From Lytechinus variegatus (lineage: Eukaryota; Echinodermata; Echinoidea; Temnopleuroida; Toxopneustidae), in contig NC_054740.1 in assembly GCF_018143015.1 (NCBI RefSeq), positions 17,777,190 to 17,841,189 of the forward strand: a stretch of 64,000 nucleotides of DNA, read 5' to 3'. The notes beneath the pieces were generated by a model, which made no database searches, was not told the DNA's origin, and saw nothing but the letters and a program-made list of their open reading frames with translations. The stretch's first letter is position 1, and each line of letters begins with the position of its first letter. The position numbers were made by a program, and so were the translations under genes. This document shows positions 47,836-59,500 of the stretch, piece after piece.

Positions 47836-48170
47836 GGGGGAGAGGCACTCATTGTATGCATAGAGGGTATGTGCCGCGGAGGGGACCCCAATTTTTACAC
47901 TCAAATTACCGTTCCAATTCATAGCATTTTTGTCTTATTGAGAAAAAGAACAAAGAAAGCCGCTCCAAAGCACAGCATTTTCTTCTTATCGAGAAAAAAG
48001 AAGAAAGAAATCCATTCCAAAGCTTCGCATATTTTCCGTTACGCCGTTCCGGCCGTACAATGGGTAGCCTCTTGTCGAGGCCCTGGCGGCTGCCTCCCGA
48101 GCGAACGGGAACGGGGCCCAGGAATCAAACATTTCAGTTCGCGCTTCGCGCACTGTGACATTATTATTAG
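47836..48170. repeat. GC-rich dispersed repeat (GTGCCGCGGAGGGGACCC type)
   Basis: Contains GTGCCGCGGAGGGGACCCCA and two approximate internal copies of a CATTTTTCTTATCGAGAAAA-like unit. The 132-residue frame through it has no domain features and is read as repeat sequence, ending in a GCGCTTCGCGC scrap of the GCGAGC family. Confidence 0.45.
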
Positions 48171-48469
48171 TTTTCTTAAAGACGCATCCCCTATTCACAT
48201 TACAAGAAATACTTAGAATGTCCCCTTTTCAGGTTAGTAATTACCAATAATTTTAGAACACACTAGCACCAATTATTTAGTTACACATACACATTCTGTT
48301 CATCATGATATCAATTGCTTAGTATATGTCGCATCTTTTTGGTCTGAATCTGAAAACACAATCAATTTAGTTAGTATGACGGACAGATGAGGACCGTCGC
48401 GTCGCAGCAAATTTGAAAGTGGTATGCAATTTGGAATTAACAAAAATGATACGTATCTCATTCAGTACA

Positions 48470-49415
48470 TAATGCGAGCAAGAAGCAAGGGTTTATTTTT
48501 TCGGATATGTATACCTGAAATGGAACATTGCATGTGATCGTGAATATCTCTGAAACATTAGTATATCAAATAATGTCAGTGCAAAGCTGTAATTTATGAT
48601 ACTGACCTGAAAACGGGACATTTTGTATAAGCGCATTTTGTAATAAGCAGGAAACATCTCCAGAACATGTCTTCTAAAAGAAATAATGCGAGCGCGAAGA
48701 GCGAGCTGAATCTTTTGAGTATGCATGAAATGAAAAATAATTTTAAAGGACAAGTCCACCCCAACAAAAACTTGATTTGACTAAAAATTGAAAAATTCAA
48801 CAAGCATAACACTGAAAATTTCATCAAAATCGGATGTAAAATAAGAAAGTTTCGTTTATTTTCAACAAAATAGTTATATGAACGAGCGGGTTACATCCAA
48901 ATGAGAGAGTTGATGACATCACTCACTCACTATTTCCTTTGTATTTTATTATATGAAATATGAAATATTTTTATTTTCTCGTCATTGTCATTTGAAATGA
49001 AGTTTCATTCCTCCCTGAACACGTGGAATTCCATTATTTTAACATTTTGTGCTTCAGGCAAAGAGCTCCTAATCGTCAAATTCATAAAAATTGAAATATT
49101 GTATAATTCAAACAATAAAAAACAAAAGAAATAGTGAGTGAGTGACATCATCGACTCTCTCATTTGGATGTAACTGGCTCGTTCGTGTAACTATTTTGTT
49201 GAAAATAAGCGAAACTTTGAAATGTCATAACTTTCTTATTTTACATCCGATTTGATGAAATTTTCAGCATTGTGCTTGTCTGATTTTTCTCTATTGATTC
49301 AAATCAACATTTTCTGAGGTGGACGTGACCTTAATGACTAATGTTTTTGCATAGAAACTTTTGAATATGATGCGAATCTCAATAGATTAATAATGCGAGC
49401 GGAAAGCATGAATTG
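48470..49415 (+). mobile_element. GCGAGC-family remnant interrupted by a MITE
   Basis: GCGAGCAAGAAGCAAGGG (48475), GCGAGCGCGAAGAGCGAGC (48687) and GCGAGCGGAAAGCATGAA (49395) are degenerate cores of the GGATCC-ended family, without its termini. The MITE at 48747-49330 lies between the second and third. Confidence 0.6.
48747..49330. mobile_element. TTAA-flanked MITE, second AGGTCAAGTCCACC-family copy
   Basis: Starts AGGACAAGTCCACCCCAAC and ends GAGGTGGACGTGACC, with TTAA directly outside both ends. It includes AAATAGTGAGTGAGTGACAT and the mirrored GTTACATCCAAATGAGAGAG, shared with the other copies. Confidence 0.85.
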
Positions 49416-50364
49416 ATTTATATGCTGTATATACCATATAGGCCTACTGACCTTGAAATATATTTCTTAATCACTGTATTACGAAGGAATCTATGAGCGT
49501 GGTACTTAAAAATACCTGACATTACCACATACAAATTAGTATAGCAGAGAGAGGGAGAGAAAGATAGAGAAAGAAAGAAAGAGAGAGGGTGGGGCTGAAA
49601 TGTTGACATCTAAAATAAAGTTGTTGTTCGAGGGGACGTAGCGACCTAACTAGAATTCATTAAAAGTGTTGGAACTTCGCATTTTAATCAAGTACCATTT
49701 TGGTGGTTCAGTGTGTCATATACATGGGCGTGTCGATCGGTTGGGGAAGCCAGTATTATACATATTCATGGATTCATTGAGAGAGAGTGAAGTGGGGTGT
49801 TTGTTTGTTTTGTGTTTTTTTTTAAGAATATGGGTAGAAGAAATCTTTAAGACTGAAGTTAGTGGCTCCGACGGACCTGGGACAGAATAATGTTTTCTGC
49901 AAATAATTTTCTCCATGATTTGTTTCGTGTTGGCCCCTTTAACAGTGAGATTACAGGGATTACAGGACAGAAGCTCTATTGTCATGATGTATCACTTTGA
50001 CCCAATATTTTCTTCGCCAACAGTACAAACCAAGTCTTGCAAAATAATGAAAAACAAAAATAAGTCCAAGTCACTTTCAAACTCGCTCTCATATTATTTC
50101 TCGGCTAAGCCATCTCGTTCAATAGCTTAAGGCTCGGTCCCATTGCACTTACGAATACAGAGAGAATGTAAAACGGAAAAGAATCTTGCCATCCATTGGA
50201 AAATTGTATCCGTTTTGTACTCTTTGCATACGTGTTTCATAGTTCTATATCCATCCATTGAGCATCCACTGTGATTTCATTTTTTGACTATTTTGTCCAT
50301 TGGCTTGAGCGGATGAAAACGGATGGAGCCAGCCGGAAATTGTGCTTGTCCGCTATATCCGTTA
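49416..50364. other. Intergenic, no gene seen
   Basis: Holds a GA-rich stretch (49550-49590) and otherwise ordinary AT-rich DNA. Short frames have no recognisable features. Confidence 0.55.
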
Positions 50365-51143
50365 CAGGGGCGGATCCAGCCTTCTCCACAAGGGGGGCTG
50401 GCGGGTTTCACCCATATTTCGTCGATCGGCCGTTCAAAGTTGATTTTTTGTGTGTTTCTTTGAAGAGGTAGTTCTAACAGTCTTTGTTCTTATAAAACAA
50501 CATAAATATGTAATAATCGCATAAGCCTTATTTAAATAGTGCGAGCGCGAAGCGCGAGCTAATATTTTTTTGGAAATTTCATGTATGTTGTCGTGAAAAC
50601 TGAACATTCTGGCAATGTTTGCGATCCTGAGGAAGATGAATATACTAGATAATTCGTGTGAGCGCGAGCAGAATTTTTTAAGTTCTGGCTTGATCGAAAA
50701 GGGACCTAAGGACTGTTTGCAGTTAGCCATGAAGACGATACAGATTTCAACAATTAAATAATGCGAGCGCGAAGCCCGAGCTGAAAATTTTGACATTGCG
50801 ACCTAGAAATAAGCACTTGTTATAATCATGAACGGGATATAATTGAGATTTTTAGAACTTAAAACGAGACACTCTATTCATGTTTTATGAATGATTAAAA
50901 GGATTTTGAATACTTTTTTATCATGAAAATCAATAATGCGAGCGCAAATAAAGCGCGAGCTGAAAATATTTGATATTCCGATCTGAAAAAGGGTCAATTT
51001 AATGACAATTCCAAGCACTGTGCAGGAAAATTGTGGAGTGGATGTGGATCGTACATAATAGGCACGAGCTGATAATTTGTAGGTATCATTTTGACCTAGG
51101 ACCGGGATATTCTAAGGACATCTTGTCATATGAAAATGATTAT

Positions 51144-53103
51144 GGGTCATTCCATCTGGATTCACCCAGTGGTTGCACCCGACCGTCTCAGAATTCATTG
51201 TAATTCATTGTAACTCATCCAGCCCAAGACTCAGACCACTTCCATCCGGCTCCGTTCATCAACATCAATTCACCTGCAGATAGCACCAGGTCCACGCACT
51301 AAGACACGCTACGGTGACCGTGCTTTCTGTGTGTGTGCCCCCAAGCTTTGGAACGATCTCCCAGTGATAATCCGTGATTCTCCTTCTGTAGACACCTTCA
51401 AGATCAGACTCAAACAATATCTATTCAATGGACTGTAGTTCGATTCACTAATTCCATGTCACCCATCTGTTTTCTTTGTTTATTATAATTTCTTGCAATG
51501 TAATTTAACGTAATGTAATTTAATGTAATATTATGCAACGTAATGTGATATAATTCATTATGCTCTTAATAATCCTTATACTTGTATTGCTTTAAGATAT
51601 AAATGTTAAGCGCTTAGAAATTATTGTAATAAGCGCTATATACTAATGTACATTATCATTATTATTAATTTGGTATACATAAAATTCACCATGGCCCAAG
51701 CACAAAACAAAAAAATTAGTCCAATCGGTCCGTCGGTTCTCGCGCTACGGCCCGCCCTTTTCTCCTTGTTTTGACAAAAATGGGCGTGACCTTCAAAACA
51801 TAATTAAAAAAAAAAAAAAAAAACTTTCAATGGCCACTGCGTCGTTACGTGTTGACCAATTTTCATGAAACTGGTACCATTTGATAGGAAATCCAGAGAG
51901 GAATCCAAAACACGCATCGAATAATGTATTGGAGCAATTTATAAGGTCATGACCTTTGACCTTAACTTTGACCTTGAGTTTGACCCCCGGACAAATAATT
52001 TTTTAACTTGATTTTCGTGTATGTTAATTATTGGTATGATATTGACAAAATATGTTAAAATCAATGATGATATTTTATTTCTTCACCTTTAAAAACTCTT
52101 CCAAAGATACCATGAAATTTCACTCTAGTCCTACACACTGATATTCATGTTAGTAAAGTGTTTACCAGTTACATGATTTCTTCCAATCTTAAGTTACAGT
52201 ATGCAAGCACATGAAAAGAAATTAAGCTTAATCAGTTTACAAATAAAAGATTAAACCTTTATGCTCATGAATAGGTATCTGTTTAGGCATTTTGATGTTC
52301 ATCAATATATATATTCATTTTGATGTTCGGCAATATATATCATATATATTCATGGTAGTAAAGTCTTCACTTTTATCATCAAAATATATACATGTATATA
52401 TATATGTATATGATATATATTGCTGAATCATAAAATGCCTAAACAGATACCTATTCATGAGCATAAAGGTTTAATCTTTTATTTGTAAACTGATTAAGCT
52501 TAATTTCTTTTCATGTGTTTGCATGCTGTAACTTAAGATTGGAAGAAATCATGTAACTGGTAAACACTTTACTAACATGAATATCAGTGTGTGGGACTAG
52601 AGTGAAATTTCATGGTATCTTTGGAAGAGTTTTTAAAGGTGAAGAAATAAAATATCATCATTGATTTTAACATATTTTGTCAATATCATACCAATAATTA
52701 ACATACACGAAAATCAAGTTAAAAAATTATTTGTCCGGGGGTCAAACTCAAGGTCAAATTAAGGTCAAAGGTCATGACCTTATAAATTGCTCCAATACAT
52801 TATTCGATGCATGTTTTGGATTCCTCTCTGAATTTCCTATCAAATGGTACCAGTTTCATGAAAAATGGTCAACACGTAACGACGCAGTGGCCATTAATTG
52901 AAAGTTGAAGGACACGCCCATTTTTGTCAAAACAAGGAGAAAAGGGCGGGCCGTAGCGCGAGAACCGACGGACCGATTGGACTATTTTTTTTTGTTTTGT
53001 GCTTGGGCCATGGTGAATTTTATGTATACCAAATTACAACGAATTCCGAGAGGGTCGGGTGCAAAATTGCACAATCATTGGGTGAATTGGCATGGAATGA
53101 CCC
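51144..53103. mobile_element. Large palindromic DNA element, TTAT target duplication
   Basis: Ends GGGTCATTCCATCTGGATTC and GGCATGGAATGACCC. TTAT flanks both sides (51140-51143 and 53104-53107), inside the GGATCC-ended copy. The arms run from the ends to about 52340 and from about 52409, mirrored almost throughout. For example, TTTTGACAAAAATGGGCGTG (51769) pairs with CACGCCCATTTTTGTCAAAA (52913). An AT-rich centre of about 70 bp separates them. Native length is about 1.5 kb after removing the LINE fragment in the left arm. Four-bp TSDs occur in several superfamilies (e.g. Sola, Chapaev), so no assignment is made. Non-coding. Confidence 0.85.
51206..51666 (+). mobile_element. 5'-truncated LINE, 3' end with the C-terminus of the RT polyprotein
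   Basis: An open frame from about 51229 to the TAG at 51436-51438 encodes the typical C-terminal tail of non-LTR retrotransposon ORF2 proteins, including TRYGDRAFCVCAPKLWNDLP and SVDTFKIRLKQYLF. It is followed by a short 3' UTR with AAGCGCTATATACTAATG and an ATT-type microsatellite tail, as in CR1/L2/Rex-like LINEs. AATT borders both ends as a possible target duplication, and the opposite arm of the palindrome lacks the insert. Truncated at the 5' side, so inactive by itself. Confidence 0.82.
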
Positions 53104-53943
53104 TTATCTTCCTTTCCTCTTTCTCGGTGCGAGATAAAATTTATTCCATTCTGGAAATGGGGATTATTTTCATGAAGATGTATAATGAGAGCATTAAATT
53201 TCTTAAAATTAAGGACTGAAAACTGGACATTTAAGCACTTTTGTATATGGATAGGATGCGTGCATGGGCTATATATTTTAACAATGAGTGCGAGCACAAA
53301 TCACGAGCCGAAATGTTTGATAACCTATAATGAAAAGGGAATTTTAAGTAGTTTGTTATAGAATTGATATTATGGTAATATTATTATATAGAGGTATGCA
53401 TAACTCACCAATCAAAATGCGAGTGCGCAGCGCTATGATAGGCCTGGGTTTTAACAAACCTGAAAGGGACATTTTGAGCACTTCGTTGAATAAACGAAAA
53501 CAATAATGTACTTGAAAAATCAAATAATGTTATCGCGCAGCGCGATCTGAAATTTTTCCCCAGAATATTTGAACAGGGTGGCCTGATCAGCACAAAAAAA
53601 ACATAGTAACAGGACATTATGAGATACAGAAAAAAAAGGAACAAAAACAAAGTAATTTACTAGAATATTTTACGAGATAGAGATGACAAGATACATGATG
53701 TAAACATTTATATATTTATATTCAGACCATTAAACTGACATTTTACAGAGCATTTAAAAAATGAATTTTTAAATCAAGCAAAATAATGAAATTTCGATGA
53801 CCGAGCTGAAATCTGTTTCGTATATTGACTTCAAAAAATGATATTTTAAGCTCCCTTATATCAGTATATTGAGCAAGATATGTATTTCATCGAACAGGCA
53901 GCAGTTCAGTTGTTTTGGTGGTGTCGGTATACAGGATTTCGTC

Positions 53944-54117
53944 ATGGGAGTGATCATTTCCCTCGCCCTATTCATCGCGTGGTCGGTGCCAGGTAAAAAT
54001 GGTAGAAGTAATAATGGCAGAGGTAAAAATGGCAGAAGTAATAATGGCAGAGGTAATAATGGCAGAGGTAAAAATGGCAGAGGTAAAAATGACAGAGGTA
54101 TAAATGCTGAGTCTTAA
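53944..54117 (+). CDS. Signal-peptide-like ORF running into NGRG repeats, left arm (hypothetical)
   Basis: From the inner ATG at 53944 the frame reads MGVIISLALFIAWSVPG, a hydrophobic stretch like a signal peptide or anchor, then KNGRS/NNGRG pentapeptides, and stops after P begins. The frame extends upstream to 53869, but that part comes from the transposon junction. GGTGCCAG|GTAAAA at the end of the hydrophobic part could be a splice donor, in which case the repeats are intronic and only a leader exon is present. The inverted copy at 56328 differs by two Ala-to-Val changes in 17 residues. No family is recognised. Confidence 0.3.
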   Translation: MGVIISLALFIAWSVPGKNGRSNNGRGKNGRSNNGRGNNGRGKNGRGKNDRGINAES

Positions 54118-56049
54118 ACTCCCATGCCAAAATTCTCAAAGCCCCTCCATGTACAGTATACTGTACATGGAGGGGCTTTGGGAATTTTTGGCATGGGAGT
54201 TTAAGACTCAGCATTTATACCTCTGTCATTTTTACCTCTGCCATTTTTACCTCTGCCATTATTACCTCTGCCATTATATACTGTACATGGAGGGGCTTTG
54301 GGAATTTTTGGCATGGGAGTTTAAGACTCAGCATTTATACCTCTGTCATTTTTACCTCAGCCATTTTTACTTCTGCCATTATTACCTCTGCCATTTTTAC
54401 CGATGCCATTATACCTCTGCAAAAATAAGAAAGGTTCTGAGAAGAAAATAAGAATTACAATGTTGGACTATTGGAAAAGATTACACATTTAAATCATACC
54501 GAATTGATAACACTTGAATTGGTATTTCTTATTTTTCCTGGACTTACATGCACGGTCTTTTATGTCAAATCGCTCTTATAATACTTTGAAGCTCACTTTG
54601 AATCCCAAGTATTGTAATTAATTCATTAAAGGGGAAATTCACTCTGACATAATAAAGTTTATCGTAAAAATAGCAAACAATTATTAACATGATATTGATG
54701 AGAGTTTTAGGGAATCCAAAGATTTCAAAAGCTATTAAAATTTTGTATTTTAATGATGATGTCATTTGCGAGCAGTTTTTTCCCATATATACGGTGTAAT
54801 AAAAAAAATGAAAAATGTCTATTGTACCTTAAGTATGTCAACATACAAATCATTTCACATCCGCTCCTGAAAGATTTTTTTTAGCATATCATGATCTTTA
54901 CCTCTGCCATATTTGCCTCTGCCACCTTTACCTCGATCTGCCAGTTTTAACTCCGTATACCTCTAGCTGCCATTTTTACCTCTGCCATTTTTACCTCTGC
55001 CATTATTACCTCTGACATTTTTACCTTTGCCATTTTTACCTCTGCCATTTTTACCTCTGCCATTATTACCTCTGCCATTATTACCTTTGCCATTATTACC
55101 TCTGCCATTTTTACCTCTGCCATCATCCTCTGCCAGTATTACCTCTGCCATTATTACCTCTGCCATTTTTACCTCTGCCATTATTACCTCTGCCATTATA
55201 TACTGTACATGGAGGGGCTTTGGGAATTTTTGGCATGGGAGTTTAAGACTCAGCATTTATACCTCTGTCATTTTTACCTCAGCCATTTTTACTTCTGCCA
55301 TTATTACCTCTGCCATTTTTACCGATGCCATTATACCTCTGCAAAAATAAGAAAGGTTCTGAGAAGAAAATAAGAATTACAATGTTGGACTATTGGAAAA
55401 GATTACACATTTAAATCATACCGAATTGATAACACTTGAATTGGTATTTCTTATTTTTCCTGGACTTACATGCACGGTCTTTTATGTCAAATCGCTCTTA
55501 TAATACTTTGAAGCTCACTTTGAATCCCAAGTATTGTAATTAATTCATTAAAGGGGAAATTCACTCTGACATAATAAAGTTTATCGTAAAAATAGCAAAA
55601 AATTATTAACATGATATTGATGAGAGTTTTAGGGAATCCAAAGATTTCAAAAGCTATTAAAATTTTGTATTTTAATGATGATGTCATTTGCGAGCAGTTT
55701 TTTTCCATATATACGGTGTAATAAAAAAAATGAAAAATGTCTGTTGTACCTTAAGTATGTCAACATACAAATCATTTCACATCCGCTCCTGAAAGATTTT
55801 TTTTAGCATATCATGATCTTTACCTCTGCCATATTTGCCTCTGCCACCTTTACCTCGATCTGCCAGTTTTAACTCCGTCATTTCTACCTCTAGCTGCCAT
55901 TTTTACCTCTGCCATTTTTACCTCTGCCATTATTACCTCTGACATTTTTACCTTTGCCTTTTTTACCTCTGCCATTTTTACCTCTGCCATTATTACCTCT
56001 GCCATTATTACCTTTGCCATTATTACCTCTGCCATTTTTACCTCTGCCA

Positions 56050-56328
56050 TCATCCTCTGCCAGTATTACCTCTGCCATTATTACCTCTGCCATTTTTACC
56101 TCTGCCATTTTTACCTCTGCCATTATTACCTCTGCCATTATTACCTCTGCCATTATTACCTCTGCCATTTTTACCTCTGCCATTTTTACCTCTGCCATTA
56201 TTACCTCTGCCATTATTACCTCTGCCATTATTACCTCTGCCATTATTACCTCTGCCATTTTTACTTCTGCCATTTTTACCTGGCACCGACCACACGATGA
56301 ATAGGACGAGGGAAATGATCACTCCCAT
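56050..56328 (-). CDS. Signal-peptide-like ORF running into NGRG repeats, right arm (hypothetical)
   Basis: Minus-strand frame MGVIISLVLFIVWSVPG followed by KNGRS and about 14 KNGRG/NNGRG repeats, ending where CCTCTGCC breaks the 15-bp phase. The start lies about 170 bp from, and divergent to, the start of the plus-strand membrane-protein exon at 56502, so a shared promoter is possible. As in the left arm, CCAG|GTAAAA at the leader end may be a donor. Repeat-derived coding potential alone is weak evidence for a gene. Confidence 0.35.
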   Translation of the reverse strand: MGVIISLVLFIVWSVPGKNGRSKNGRGNNGRGNNGRGNNGRGNNGRGKNGRGKNGRGNNGRGNNGRGNNGRGKNGRGKNGRGNNGRGNTGRG

Positions 56329-56501
56329 GTCGAAATCTTGTATACCGCCACCACCAAAACAACTGAACTGTTTGTGTGGCCTGAAAAGTGCACTCCAGCA
56401 ATCTCACTGGATGACTGGGAGAGCTCGAGAGTAGTCACGTGTAATGTTTGTAGGCCTACATTATCAAAACCCCCCAAAACCCATCGTTGTGCAAGCCTGT
56501 G

Positions 56502-59500
56502 ATGATGGCGAGATGGAGGTATTTTTGTAAATTCTTTTGGATAGCGTTAACCTTTTCATCTGTTGCATTTAACTGTTTTCTCCTCTTCAGGAACTTCTTT
56601 GGTAAGTATGTACATTGTACTTTCATTTGCATTGATACGTACATGAATTATTCAGACCATGTCACTTACAGAATTAGATTATATACTTAATCTGTTCTTA
56701 ATCAGATCAGGGAATATAATCATGATAATAAGAGGCTCTAGTGCTGTCTACTACTTCTACTTCGATTTCCTGCGTTGTGAATTTGGTTGAGACTTCTTTG
56801 CAACAGTAGTTTAAGACAATGTTATGGTGAGTTGGTAACATGATTTGTCGTTAATTCACACAAATAGCTATATAGAGTTATTCAACCGGCCGGGGCTATT
56901 TCAGATACAATACCGAACGAATACCCCTCTTCCCCCCTGTCCACGGCTAGCTCTTGCATTTACCGCTTGTGTGATCTAGCCTAACATCACCATATAGATC
57001 GCGGGGTAGATCGTAAACGTGAGAGAATTGCTTATTGTCGAATGTGAGTGTCAGGGCAGATTACCCCGCACATTTGATTTCACTGCCAGCCGAAAAGCTA
57101 TAGACCCATACTGGCTGGCATTGTTTCATTAATTGATTGTTTGCTGTTTTGTATGCTTCGTATGCCGTATCGTTTTGTTAAATTAGAGACGAGGTGACTC
57201 AGGCACATATTATTTGTTTTCTTATTTTGCCTAGTCTTATGTACATGAATTGAAATGTATTGAAATTAAGATTATAAGACTGAAATAATACCGTTGCATG
57301 TACAGCCTTGCTTGCCTGCATATATATCTCGACCACAGACAGGAAATAAAAATTTCCTTCTGTAGTTCATGATTACACTACTGAGTTCTCACAATTCATT
57401 CCCTGGTTATTCGATCGATGGAGGTATTCACCATGGACCTATATCATATACTGCATAGTAGTTCCATGGAGCTATTAATACATGTTTAAAGGACAAGTCC
57501 ACCCCAACAAGAACTTGATTTGAATAAAAAGAGAAAAATTCAACAAGCATAACACTGAAAATTTCATCAAAATCGGATGTAAAATAAGAAAGTTATGACA
57601 TTTCAAAATTTCGCTTCATTTCACAAAAACAGTTACATGAACGAGCCAGCTATACATCCAAATGAGAGAGTCGATGATGTCATTCACTCACTATTTCTTT
57701 TGCTTTTTATTGTTTGAAATATGAAATATTTTGATTTTCTCGTCATTGTCTTGTGAAATGAAGTTTCATTCCTCCCTGAACACGTGGAATTCCATTATTT
57801 TAACATTTTGTGCTTCAGGCAAGGAGGTCCTAATCGTCAAATTTCTAAAAATTGAAATATTGTATAATTCAAACAATAAAAACAAAAGAAATAGTGAGTG
57901 AGTGACATCATCAACTCTCTCATTTGGATGTAACTGGCTCGTTCATATATCTATTTTGTTAAAAATAAGCGAAACTTTGAAATGTCATAACTTTCTTATT
58001 TTACATCCGATTTTGATGAAATCTTCAGCATTGTGCTTGTCTGATTTTTTTCTATTGATTCAGATCAACATTTTTCTAAGGTGGACTTGACCTTTAAGTT
58101 AGCTCCATGCATATGCACGTAATATGCGGGACGTTATGTCGTTTGACCATGCATGAGCGTGTCAAAAAGTCGTGTCGTCATGTCTACAAGTCGTCCATGG
58201 ATCAACGGCGACAAATACAGGATATCACCTTTGTCATTCAGTTTCGCACTGGTGCAATATGTGCTCAAAAGTTAATGAACCCCACCACAAAATGCACTCC
58301 TTCATCCCGGGGGGGCCACTTCCATTCACGAGTGGATACCATGCACGACCATGGGATCTCGAAAAGCACCCTAAACACGTAATTTCCATATTCTGAAAAT
58401 GCATCCCTTAACAAGTATTGGCGTGTGAAACCCTACCCTTAACAATTATTGGAAACAAAACGATACTCTTGGCAAAAATTCCCTGAAATGAACCCCTAAA
58501 CAAGTACAGGAATGTTTTATTGTTACGGGTCCTTTGGTTGTCGGCTTTATCTTATTTGGTTTAGTACGACCCCACCTTCTACACCTCGCGCAAATAGGAC
58601 TCTAAACACGTAGTGTTGGGGCAAAAAGGACATCCTTTATAAAACATTTTAATTTTGTTTTATCATCCCCGCAAACTCGACCCTAAACACGTAATTTTCC
58701 TAGCGAAATAGATACCCTTTTTTCATTATTTTTGTGTTTTTGACACCCTTTTCACGTAACGTGCCCTATCGTGAAAAGGACATCCTTTTTACGTGTTTTT
58801 CTGGTCGCGCATGGTATCCACTCGTCAATGTAAGTGCCCCCCCCCCCCGGGTCCTTCATGCTGAGTGTTGCTTGTAGACGACAACACTACAATGTTTGGT
58901 GAGCCCAGAGAAACAAACTTTGTTTGAATTTAACATTTTATCACCTGACTTGGCAATTGAATATCTGAAACACAGTAGAACTTGAACACTTTAAAACGTT
59001 CATTTTCTGGTAGGGTGCACTAACTTTTGAGCACCACTGTGTATTGTAAGCCTATAATTTTTATTCAGACGGGAATGTAATGAGCCAGAATTCAAACTCT
59101 CTCCTGATTTATTTACCATTTATTTCCCGGGTAAAACTACCGTCATTCGATCAGTAAACAGGCGCGGATCCAGGAGGGGGCCGACCCCGCCCCCCCCCCT
59201 ATTTTCTGACAACCTGCAGAAAAAAAGTGTGCTCTTTATCTTGTTAGAAACTACGAAAAACAGAAAGAAAAGTAAGAAAGAGGTATTATACCCATGATGT
59301 GTAATTTATGGCCTCGCAATGGCCGGTCCGAACCCGAAAGGAAACAAGAAAAAGGTGAGGGGAAGAATTGGAAAATAGACTTTATTTAAAAATTTTCGCT
59401 CGCGCTTCGAGCTCGCATTGCCTGTGTAATGAATCCCATTCAAAAGGATTAAATGACACTTCATATATCCAGTTCTGAAATCAATTTGCTCACAATATTT

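Larger units (their letters stand above)
50365..53890 (+). mobile_element. GGATCC-ended element, third large copy, with nested insertion and lost right end
   Basis: Begins CAGGGGCGGATCCAGCC, has CGATCGGCCGTTC and GCGAGCGCGAAGCGCGAGC cores at 50540 and 50763, and resumes after the 51144-53103 insertion with cores at 53288 and 53416. It stops inside the TTGAGCAAGATATG block at about 53885, where the minisatellite palindrome begins. Its own native length is about 1.57 kb. Confidence 0.8.
53895..56380. repeat. Inverted and tandemly duplicated 15-bp minisatellite block
   Basis: The repeat unit is GGTAAAAATGGCAGA or GGTAATAATGGCAGA, complement CTCTGCCATTTTTACC. Layout: leader L (53902-53992), units, a 55-bp segment P with its inverse P' directly adjacent (54107-54215), units, P' again (54276-54330), units, a unique 480-bp segment with part of a TTAA-MITE, units, P' (55198-55254), units, the unique segment again, about 27 units (55867-56280), then inverted L (56281-56375). 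A 922-bp tandem duplication (54281 matches 55203) makes up the middle. The 15-bp period keeps several frames open on both strands. Confidence 0.9.

Noticed and set aside
47818-48216. 132-residue plus-strand frame with basic patches
   Set aside because: It lies over a MITE end and a GC-rich dispersed repeat, with no domain motif.
54104-56304. Long frames of LPLP, TSAI, YLCH and MAEV repeats
   Set aside because: A 15-bp period keeps any stop-free frame open. Only the frames starting with the hydrophobic leader were kept, and those at low confidence.
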